Source of the DNA: Lumbricus terrestris
Taxonomy: Eukaryota > Annelida > Clitellata > Crassiclitellata > Lumbricidae
Length of the DNA stretch: 64,000 nucleotides
Direction: 5' to 3'
Assembly: GCA_949752735.1 (NCBI GenBank)
Contig: OX457040.1
Coordinates: 1,454,554 to 1,518,553 of the forward strand
The notes under the pieces are model-generated. The model saw nothing but the letters and a program-made list of their open reading frames with translations. It did no database searches and had not been told where the DNA came from. Positions 47,801-57,400 of the stretch are shown piece by piece (within the stretch, counting starts at the first letter, position 1; the number at the start of each line of letters is the position of its first letter). The translations under genes were made by a program, and so were the position numbers.

Positions 47801-50800
47801 ATGTCGAATAGTTCTAAAATGGATTACGCCTACCATTATTTTTGTTCTTCTTGGTGTTGTTCTTTGAAGGTGTTGTCTTCGCTGCTTGTGGAATTGGAAT
47901 GGCATTCCTATTCAGCAATGTCGGTGGAACAGTTCTTCAGGCAAGCTACAATGAATTTCTGACGTTTTAGCTATGAATCAATCCTAAAGAGCTCTGATCG
48001 TTTGAAGTTTCATCATGTCTGTCTTTCCGACAACAATAAAAAAATTATTATCCTAAGCTAATTATTACGACAGTAAAGACGACTAGCTAATGAATAGCTA
48101 GCTACCAATTGAACTTGTTCTCCCGTGACACACATTTCGAAATCGCTACGAATAGCCTAGCCTACCAATGGCCTTCTAGTTGTCCCGCGCATGCGTGGAG
48201 CTACGGCCCAGTCCAGAAGCTTCGCATATGTTGGCCCTACTTGTTGGAACCGCCTTCCGCACAAGCTACGTTCTGAGCTTCTTGGCCTTTCTCTTCCTCT
48301 GTTTCGTAAACGCCTGAAGACTATACTGTTTGTTAGCGGGAGCACTAGCTTGGGTCGGGAGCGCCACTGAATCTGTGAGCGGCGCTATATAAATGTTTCA
48401 ATTACAATTACAATTATTGAGAAGACTCAGTTCTCACTGCGTTTATGTCACGCCTACTGATCTTTCTACCTCATTGTTTTCTCTTCTTAAAACTGTCTTA
48501 CTCGATCGGGGTGGACTGGGAGCGCACCTGAGTAGTTAACCTTGAAGGAGCGCTATATCAATTTACCAGTAAATAAATAAAATAAACAAATGCAGCGTCA
48601 GTGGTAATATTACGCGATTATCGAATTATTATAGCCTACGTCTACAATTTGTAATTCTTCGATTTCAGATGACGTTTATGTCACGCCTACTGATCTTTCT
48701 GCCTCATTTCTTATTCGATCGGGTTGGACTGGGAGCGCACCTGAGTAGATAACCTTAAAGGAGTGCTATATCAAATCGCCAGTAAATAAATAAAATAAAC
48801 AAATGCAGCGTCAGTGGTAATATCACGCGATTATCGAATTATAGGCGTACAGTTTGTACTTCTTTGATTTCAGATGACTGTGGCATTCAATGGAGCTGCA
48901 GTTGCACCCATATTTGGAATCTATTTGCTCGGATTGTTCTTCCCATGGGCCAACTGGATCGTAAGTTTTCCACTCTTCCAGTCCTGCTGGTTTTTGGCCC
49001 ACATTCAAGATGAAAGAAATTATTCTTAAAATCGTAGATTGTAATCCATCACGTTTACTGCATTCGTATAGGCACTGATTATAGGAGATAACGCTAAGAT
49101 CACTGAGCGGATACAACTTACAGATGTTGTATGGAAGATACAAGATACACCGGAGCCAATAATTGCAATTGGTAGATTGTCAGGAATTGATTTTTATACA
49201 AACAAAAGTAGGCTTAATGTCGATAATGATGACGATGATAATAATAAAAATTACAATAATGCTATTAATAGTTAAAACAGGAATAAATAGAACTCAGAAT
49301 TTTTTTTATCCTTTTGAAACTTTCACGGGGTTATAGAAAACTGCTCCACGCAAGATAATATTCATAGATGAACATAGGAAGATAGTATAGCAATTATTGT
49401 TAATTCTCATCATTGTTATTATGAATTTATTAAAAACTTCGCCTGGACCAAGACACGCTTCATGCCCCTATAACAATAATGATCAGAGCTTTAAAAAAAT
49501 TAAATGAGGTTAGAGTCATTAATACCAAGAATTGATTGGTTAACCAAAATGAAGTTTCAATAAGTCTAGGAACGACGTATGGTGGGTTTTAAAGGAAACC
49601 GGATATTAGCGAATCCTGTGATGCTGTAGGGAGCTTTGGCTGGCGGAATCCCCGGACTTGCTCTTCCGATGTGGATCAGCATTGGAGCCTACGTGAAGAA
49701 ACCACCTGTATTCAAAACGATGTTCTACGATGTCGGGTGTTGCGATTCCGCTGCGGACAACTCCACGTCGTCATACTTCTCTTCAACAACTGATTTCTAC
49801 ACTACGCCTACCACCACAGGTCCAAACGTGTACGATTCACCTTCTTGCTAAAAAGTCTGGCTTTTAAAGTTCTTGCCTGTCCAATGTCCATTCAATAGAA
49901 TGTTACGGTATCACGCCTATTAGCCTATTACGCCGTATACCTTTTAAAAGAAGTTTTGGTTAACCCTAGAGCGGTCGTCAGTATCCTGCATTCGCGAGAT
50001 GTCGTTAACACTGGATAATTTTTTTGTTGTTTTCGAATAATGCACTGGTTAAATCGATGCACTTCATACAGTAGAGCTGAACTATGATTTAAGCTCTAGC
50101 ATATCTGGTAGGGCCTACCCATCGCGTAGATGATGTACTCTGATGATGCTATAATTATATATCTATCTTGTGTGATGTTTGCAAAGTAGATCAGGAATCA
50201 CAGGACTGTACACTTTGTCCTACATGTGGTACACAACTCTGGGAACATTGACGACAATCGTCGTTGGACTCATTGTCAGCTTCCTGACAGGTAGGCCTAT
50301 ACATGATTATTATGCTCCATTGAAGCGTGTCTACATGCAACAATAGCAATGTTATTCTTTGCTGAACAATGCGATTGACAGACAGCAACCGGTTGCAGTG
50401 CACAGTTATGCAATTGAAACAATTCACAAGAACACAAATCACGGTAACCTCACATACGATTCGATTATGTAGACCTGCACGCATATTATATTCTCTCGGT
50501 GATACTGTTGTTATATTGCGATTGCGTGTTTGATATTGACTTGCTATCTGAGAAGCACTGTGTCTTAGGTTACACTAAACCAAGAGATATCGACCCGAAG
50601 CTTCTTGTTCCATACGTCGACAAGTTCTGGTGTTGTTTCCCGGAGTCATGTCGAGCGAAATTCAGATGTGGAATCGACTTCAGCAAGGTAGGCTCCATCA
50701 GGGCTTGTTCTTAAGGAATTTGTAGAACTGCACAACTCCTTCTTTCCTTTCCAATCATCCACGGTAAATTACTTAAAATCGGATGACAATGACCTTTTTG

Positions 50801-51500
50801 CTAGTTTTAACTTACAGAAGTGCTTCTACAACTGCACATTTTGCGCACAGCTGCACGTTAAAAAAGCCCTGGGCTCCATTCTGTCGGTTACCATGGTCCA
50901 TGCTTAATTTGATATAGCAACAATTCCCTGAAAAACGAGATTTTACTTTCCTTGATTTAATCGATTTACACTCTGGCTCAGTGAAATGTTTCCAAAAGAA
51001 GCGGAAGTAGCTTTACTGCGACAGATTATTTGAAAGTAACACTAATGTGATCTCATAATAGTCTAAAGATTAACTTTTAGCAAAACTGCTTCCTGTTTTG
51101 GGGTCACATTTTGTCCTCTGTGTAGCTTTCCTGAGGGGAAAATTTTGCAAATGAAATGACTTTCAACAGTTGTCTTCATTTCTTCGTCGTCTGATCGTTT
51201 CTTCTGCAGGCAGACGATGCAAACACCATATCGGAAATCGTTAATCAAAACAAATCCGATGGAGCATCATTCAACAGAGGAACGACCATCGCATGTGTCT
51301 TTCCCGAACAAATTAACGACGAAGGAAATAACGGAAGACAGAATCCTAATGATGGATATTCGGAAAGCGTTCCATCCACATTTCAACCACCTGCTTCAGC
51401 GGAGAATTCTATTCGTTCCTCAGCCAGTCACAGTGGCTCTGGATGCAACAACGACGCTCACGAATGCTTAGATGATGTTGAAGATGTTTCTCAACTCTGA
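41806..51500 (+). CDS. slc5a8-like: SLC5-family sodium/monocarboxylate symporter-like, copy 3, complete
   Basis: Exons: 41806-42177, 42611-42679, 43451-43502, 43922-43989, 44501-44581, 44828-44901, 45145-45285, 46480-46615, 46913-47001, 47341-47459, 47870-47940, 48874-48960, 49630-49829, 50190-50290, 50569-50687, 51210-51500. They total 2070 bases, 689 codons. Exon 1 closely resembles that of copy 2 at the DNA level. Motifs are TGWDYLVFSIILALSAAIGI, GGMKAVIWADAFQ, QQMIQRYASTKNRNQAT, AGSLSTVSSMLNALA and FWCCFPESC. The exon 13 loop carries N-S-T, and the tail ends SQL. Three consecutive introns, after exons 9, 10 and 11, start with GC rather than GT (47002, 47460, 47941). Intron 7 hosts a Polinton integrase fragment, and intron 11 contains a tandem duplication carrying a decoy exon 12 acceptor. 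The start codon is in AAGATGG context. The same family-level function as copy 2 is expected; substrate unknown. Confidence 0.93.
43083..43175 (-). mobile_element. CR1-like LINE 3' tail fragment
   Basis: (TTCA)n, then TATAGCGCATCTTCAAGAG and GTTGCTCCCGACTCC, in intron 2 of copy 3. Confidence 0.6.
43596..43858. repeat. (TATG)n array
   Basis: The core at 43627-43760 is pure and its edges are degenerate. It lies in intron 3 of copy 3, the same intron that holds the longer array in copy 1 (10240-11025), although copies 2 and 4 lack one there. Confidence 0.97.
44940..45055 (+). mobile_element. SINE fragment, plus strand
   Basis: GGCGTGAAACTCAGATGCAG...AGAGCGCTTCTGAGTA...CTTGAAGGGGCG matches the body and tail of the SINE at 51790-52010 in the opposite orientation. 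It is truncated at its 5' end and lies in intron 6 of copy 3. Confidence 0.6.
46223..46252 (+). repeat. 30-base copy of the exon 8 acceptor region
   Basis: Identical base for base to 46463-46492, which spans the pyrimidine tract, the TTCGCAG acceptor and the first 13 bases of exon 8 in copy 3. The copy offers a perfect decoy acceptor 240 bases upstream of the true one. Confidence 0.95.
46252..46284. repeat. perfect palindrome, 16-base arms
   Basis: Arms at 46252-46267 (CTGGCAAGCATCGTGG) and 46269-46284 are exact complements around one A. It adjoins the captured exon 8 sequence. Confidence 0.95.
46700..46800 (+). mobile_element. CR1-like LINE 3' tail fragment
   Basis: GGGTTGGGAGCACTTCTGTG...GCGCTATATACA...(AATG)n in plus orientation, in intron 8 of copy 3. 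Confidence 0.6.
48150..48425 (+). mobile_element. CR1-like LINE 3' end with last codons of the polymerase
   Basis: The plus-strand frame reads RLPHKLRSELLGLSLPLFRK then RLKTILFVSGS, the usual C-terminal end of CR1-type polymerases. It is followed by GGTCGGGAGCGCC, GGCGCTATATAAATG and an (ATTACA)n tail. It lies in intron 11 of copy 3 and links the recurring tail sequence to a LINE. Confidence 0.75.
48441..48878 (+). repeat. tandem duplication carrying the exon 12 acceptor
   Basis: The block 48441-48673 recurs as 48674-48878 with a deletion of about 28 bases in the second copy. Both end in a GATTTCAGATGAC-type acceptor, but only the second is followed by exon 12 (48874). The block includes a LINE 3' tail (GACTGGGAGCGCACCTGAGT...GCGCTATATCA). 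Confidence 0.85.
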
Positions 51501-51789
51501 TCGGACTTCTGAGTGCCTCAGAAAAAAGCATCCAATGGTGATCTTCAGGCTGGCTGCTGTTCTCTAAGAAACTTTAGTACCTTTTCAGTTCCGTCCTTTG
51601 TCGAATAATTATTATTATTGCCTTTCGTCGAAGCACTACATTATAAAGAATTCACTAATCTTCAAGCAGATTTGACACAGATCCGATAAAATATTAACCA
51701 CTCCGAGGGCTATTAAATTTCAAAACAATTCAACGCCGTGAAATAGTTGTAGAAATGCAATTATGGTTATTGCAAAAGCCAAATATTTC

Positions 51790-52010
51790 TGAACAGTTTT
51801 TTTTATAGTAACGGCAATGCTCAGAAGCGCTCGCGAATACAGCGCGGACACTGAAACATAGTTTCACGCCGAAGCGCTGAGCATTGAGAGTGAAGAACTT
51901 GCCCAAGGTCCCTACATGGCCGCTTGAGTTGAATTTGAACCTGCAACTCTCCGGCTGCAAGCAACGAACATACCCACTAAACCACCGTGCCCACAAATAA
52001 CCGGGCTCAT
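51790..52010 (-). mobile_element. tRNA-derived SINE, nearly complete
   Basis: On the minus strand the head GGGCACGGTGGTTTAGTGGG (A-box) and GCAGGTTCAAATTC (B-box) is followed by a body with CTCAGCGCTTCGGCGTGAAA and ends in GAGCGCTTCTGAGCATTGCC. Body and tail match 440-672 and 44940-45055. It lies in the spacer between copies 3 and 4. Confidence 0.8.
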
Positions 52011-52059
52011 GACGACTGCAGAGAAAAGACAGATTTCGGTTTAAAGACTGAGTCACTCA

Positions 52060-52675
52060 ACTGTTGGTTAATCTTTAGAAGCTATTGGAAGCGGATGATA
52101 GTTTACTTAGTATACTGACTAGTGATTGTTGACATGCAAACCCCACCAATGCCCATACCGGGACAGCATATAGCCTAATAGCAAACTAGCCACTGTTACT
52201 GCACGTAGGCTACTACATCATAAAGTTACAAACCATCGAGGCCAAAAGTAGCGATGTTACGCAGGGCATACATCTTGCCTTGCAGCGCTGTAAAGGTCAT
52301 AGTATATGCGTTTGAAAGTGCAAACCTTGTGTGAACGTAACCTAGGTCATTTAGTCTCCAGACATTAACCAATGTCGGGGTGATAACTGGAGCAAAGTCG
52401 TGATCTGTACGCACCCTCGGTCATGCCAGCAACATCTCAAAGGTCTCTGTTTTATGTAGTCAAAGATTACATGTCTCAGCCAATTGAAGCACTTAGAGTC
52501 GAGTTTGTTTGACACTCTGGCATCATGTTTAATGAAGGACATCAGATGTTCAAGCGGACGAAACAGATCAAGTGGAAGAAGGACGTTTATTTCAGGCCAT
52601 TTACTGTGATCTATTTCCGTCGTCCAGCAAGCTTGTGTGATTCTGCAGTCACTACACAAATCCACAATACAATTG
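52060..52675. other. unassigned sequence with open minus-strand frames
   Basis: Minus-strand frames at 52226-52414 and 52351-52692 are open for 62 and 113 codons but show no domain that can be named. They overlap in two frames, as a degraded mobile-element gene might. Confidence 0.3.
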
Positions 52676-52679
52676 TAAT

Positions 52680-53330
52680 TGTAATCGTACATTTATATAG
52701 CGCAACCCTTCAAGAGAACTCCTCAGATGCGCTCCCGACCTGATACCTAACCACAATCAAAGAGAATGGTTTTCAAACGCTTGCGGAAAAGGGGCAAAGA
52801 AATACAAAGAAGTTCATTGCGGAGACTAATAGGTAACTTATTCCAGAAAGACGGACCAACCACAGCAAAGCTAGGCCTACTATGTAGCACTGTGGAAGAT
52901 CGAGCCATAGGGACAACCAGGTCACCATGCGTAGCAGAGCGAAGGAATCTACGGCCTGGGATGGACAGCACAGGTACACAGAGTTCCATAAGATAGATCG
53001 GAGCTTGGCCTGCTAGGCAATTACGCATGAACATTAAAATCTTAAACTCAATACGTTTTTGCCTTGGCAACCAGTGCAGTTCTTCCCGGATAAAACTTGA
53101 TATATGCCCAAACTTTGGTATGCCGCAATCAGGCGGGCCGCAGCATTAAGGACAGATTGCAACTTATTAATGCGTGAGACAATTATAATGGCTGAGTAAT
53201 GCGAACCAATATCGACCAAATCAATGCACTGTGAAACAGTCCGATGCAAATCAAATACTATTAGACATCTTTCAAAAACAAATAGGGGGTCTACTTCACG
53301 GTGCAATACAACATACATGAAGTTGAAGAG
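52680..53330 (-). pseudogene. CR1-like LINE, C-terminal polymerase region and 3' tail
   Basis: Minus-strand reading gives SRINKLQSVLNAAARLIAAY, then in another frame RIEFKILMFMRNCLAGQAPI, AVVGPSFWNKLPISLRNEL and PLFRKRLKTILF. The 3' tail follows, with GTCGGGAGCGCATCTGAGGA and an (ATTACA)-type end near 52670. Frame changes and the missing catalytic domain mark it as dead. It defines the source of the TATAGCGC tail found in many short fragments. Confidence 0.8.
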
Positions 53331-53979
53331 GACGCAACGCGATACAATACACCAAATATGAATTCTTTTACTTGCAGAAGTCTGTACGATAGCCTACCGG
53401 TAAAATAATCAATATAAGCAAAGTCTGTTTAGCAAAGGTCTCATTCATTCTTGTAAACACACTACAAAAGCTGCTTAATGCTATCCTGGTCTCACGATCA
53501 TTGGTTTGAAGTGACAAATTTAACTATGTTTATTGTGTCTCAAGTCGGTTTAAGTAGACTTGGGGTAAAAACAACTTCAAGTGGCTTCTCTCTACCAAAT
53601 TCGACTTGGGGACAGTTGCGGTGAGCAGAACCGACCGACCCGACTTGGGATGACCAAGTCGACTGTGGTCGACATATTGGGGTCGACTGAGACTCCCAGG
53701 TCTAACTTGGACTGACCATTCACTTAGAAAGTCCGCCCTTAAGAACTGCGTTTATTAGGCTACCGCTGACCAATTAAACTTTGTTTCATAAATATCTCAA
53801 GTCTTTTTCTTGTGACGTGGCTCGATTTGGAGCGCTGCTAAGTAGGGTTCTTGAATGGGCGATATTTAAATTCATAGTCGGAGCGAAGGAGTTAGAGCAA
53901 TTCTCTATAAAGCGCATTATAGACTAATAGGCTATCCAAAGTCATCTAATGGTTCTGCACGCGCAATTGACGTGTGGTT
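53331..53979. other. spacer with GACTTGGG-rich stretch
   Basis: 53560-53710 repeats GACTTGGG and GGTCGAC words in a loose inverted pattern, resembling a degraded DNA element. A LINE tail scrap lies at 53820-53880. No gene seen. Confidence 0.35.
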
Positions 53980-54041
53980 ATTAAGGGTGAAGCAGACACG
54001 GCTTCTGGTGACTCTGGTTTTGTCGAATGATGACTTTGACC
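53980..54041 (+). promoter_or_regulatory. shared upstream block, copy 4
   Basis: GGGTGAAGCAGACACGGCTT...CTGGTTTTGTCGAAT aligns with 41217-41276. The spacing to the ATG (54415) is about 425 bases. Promoter role is inferred. Confidence 0.45.
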
Positions 54042-54414
54042 CTAGAGAACACAAACAAGCAAAAGCTTCAAGGCTCCTTAAAGCAATAATTTTTCAGATT
54101 CCTTAAAAGTCCAAGGACAACTCGTCTAGTCTCAGTTACGTCGGCAATTATAGGACGGCAATAGAAAAACAAAGCTAAGACACTAGAGGGCAGCCAGACG
54201 GAGGCAAGAAGCAGCGCCTTACGAACACATCATCAGTAACAGACAGAATCGGTCAGATATCGTACAATTGCAGGACGAAATTAACCCAAAACCGAGCACA
54301 GACGAAAAGGGAAAAACTAGGAAACCAAAAGCAGATGCACAGCGGACTTCAAAATCATTTCTAATTGTACTCAACGAACTTAGTAGCATCCGATTTTTCG
54401 GTGACTGATCTAAG

Positions 54415-57400
54415 ATGGAGTCGACCTGTGTGGGAGTGCCACCTGTTCCAACGGGAAGCACATTCACCGGATGGGACTACCTCGTCTTCGGCATCGTCCT
54501 CGCCATTTCCGCTTCCATTGGAATCTACTACGCCTTCACAGGTGGAAAACAAAAGACAACTCAGGAATACCTGTTGGCTGACAAGAGCATGTCGGCTTTT
54601 CCGGTGGCAGTGTCGCTCTTCGCCTCACTTTTCTCGGCAGTCACACTCCTCGGATTTCCTGCTGAGATGTATACGCAGGGAACGATGTTCTGGATGGGTT
54701 GGTTGGGTGTAGCGCTTGGTCCGATTCTCGGAGCTACCGTCTTTGGACCGTTTTTCCATCGACTGAAAATTCTCAGCGCATTCGAGGTATTTTATTGGAT
54801 TGAACGTATGCTTTAGTACCATCTTTAGCGACGAAGGAAATGGAAAAAATGTATACATAATAAGTATCTATAGAATAGAACCAGACGTATTCTAATTCGG
54901 AAAAGTTGAGAAAATTTAAGAGCAGTACGAAAATATAGAAGAGTGCATTTGCACTTGACGGTCCAACTGAATGGGACAAACTTCCGGACTTTGTTTGCAA
55001 ATCGTCTTCTTCGTCGCTTTTCAAGATAACCTTAAGACTTAAGTTATTCGTTTAAGAATTGTTATCAGTGGACTTTGTTTTTCGTGCAAAATTCTCTTTC
55101 GTCTATGCGCGTTATAAATGACAGCTTAATCATGACAAGAAAAATAATAGGCCTACATGTAATAAGAACAATAATTTTAAAAGGTGTTTTAAAGCCACTC
55201 TTTCTGTTGGTAAAGTGTTTAAGATAAAAGTCGCGAAGTAATTGCATAAGGAACTTCATTTCATTGTGAAGATTCGCCTACATGAACTCCAATCTAGCTC
55301 CTCGTGGTAAAGGTACCGTAGGTTGCTGCATGATTGTAGAGAATGTCAACAATTTCTTTGCGAACCCATATCAAAGACTGTCCCACGTCAGGTTTCTACG
55401 ATGAAGTTCAGATACCTTGCTTGTATCTTTTTATGCACGTACAATAATTGAACACGTAGCCTATGTATGTTAAATTTGTATGCACGTGTAATTCTTGTAG
55501 TACCTAGAACTGCGATTCAAGTCCAAAGCTGTGCGAATTTTCGGCTGTCTGATGACCATCGTTAAATATGTAAGTTTCGTGATTTCTACGCAAAACGATT
55601 CGTTTTGACATTCATTTTAATTTGATCTGATCTAATTAATAATATTAATTATGTCGACAGAGAAATTAGTTTGCATCTTTGTTCCATTCAACCGAGCCAG
55701 CCGGATTCTTTGAATTTCATTCTACATGTATTTAAGACCCCGTCCAACCTAATTCAACTCATAAATGTTATTTTTTTAGTTTTAAAACTCAACTGCCTAT
55801 GCCTACTTATCTCTTTTCACAGATCTGTAAAGTTTGCACACTAGTTAACTAATAAAGCCTTTGCTCTGTATAAAAACGTTTCTCTTATATGTGTATTAAA
55901 ACAAAACTTTCGGTTATATTCCGATTACTTACTTATTCACTTTTCAATTCGATGTTTATTCTAAGGTGACTTTTTGCTAGCATGGCAGGGCATAGGTCCT
56001 TTTGGAACTGTCTTTGAGTCAAAAATTGTAAGCCCTGTTTGTAACCTACTATAATTTATAACTGTTAAACTTTTTTTCTTTTGGTTTCAATAAAAAAAAT
56101 GTGGTATGGCCATCTTCAATATTATTTTAAGAGATTTGCTTAGAAACTATAGGTGTAGGCCCCTAATTCTTTTGCGAGGTCGTTTTAATATACACGTCTG
56201 CTTGCATTGGAATCCTGTTCAGCAAGGAATTATTTTCACTTTGTTGCTCAAAGTTGTTGAAACGTTTCATTCTGGCATCCACGAAACTTTCAAATGGTGC
56301 TTATTGAAGTTGTTATATTTGTGTATTCAAGACATTAGAATGGAATTCTAAGTGCTTAAGATTTGTTGAATACTAACCGCACCTGGATTCCTTAGTGTAG
56401 ATCTAATAAGCAATCACAAGCATATAAATGAGAATTTATTATTCTTGCAGAATATCACAATCGGAATTGTCATGTTTGCACCCTCGGCTGCTTTCACTGA
56501 AGGTATGTTTGTTTAGTCTGGAGAGGTACCAGCATTGTCTAAGAAAAGTCTTATGAAGACAGTATTTTAAAGACAAGAGATTAGATAACGTTGCTTTGAC
56601 CATCTGAATCGTTTGTATGCTCCATGCACTGCCTGTCTTACTTTGCATCCTCTGTCACTCTCGAAACTTATTCAACATAACAGTTTTCACATCTGAAATC
56701 TTTTCCTCAAGCAACGCGATCGACTCTTCATAATTAATCTAATGAATGTAGGATATACTTGCGTCGTGGCTTTCTTTCGATTCAACAACACTGTCATTCA
56801 TTCATTCATTTAGAGCATTTATATAGCTCCCGTTCAAGAAACTACTCAGAGGCGCTTCCAGCGCACCCACGAACAAAGAAAAAAGACTTGAGAGACTTGT
56901 AGAACCCAGCCTGATGGACCACAAGTAGAGAGCGAAGAGTAACCGGGAGGTCATTCCAGACAGTAGGCCCCACGACCGAGAAAGCACGGCGCTTCTTAAT
57001 AGCCAAGCGAGCTGTGTAATAGCAACAATTATTTATTAGTGTCGCCCTCCTTCTTCAAGCAGGCTTGGGACTGGCACTTTAGAGCGCAAACAGAGGTGGG
57101 TTAACCTAACAACTTGGAAGGGTGAGTCGAAGAGAAATCCCAGTTTTACTGTATACCAAGAGATTGTCTAATTATATACTTGTATATATATTATATTATA
57201 TATACATAAAAATATATGTAGATCTAATCGTTTTACTATGATAGATCCAAACACATCTATCTTATTCTCATCTATCAATAGGCCTACTGGCATGAAACAA
57301 TCGTCTTTAATGCGTGCATAAAGACATGCACTCTGTTTTTAGAAATTTCTGCGACGATTTAAAAAGAATAAAATCTCAAGGATAATTTCATACTGTTCTT

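Noticed and set aside
52226..52692. Overlapping minus-strand open frames as a gene
   Set aside because: No recognisable domain, frames overlap and neighbouring sequence is LINE; kept only as unassigned sequence.
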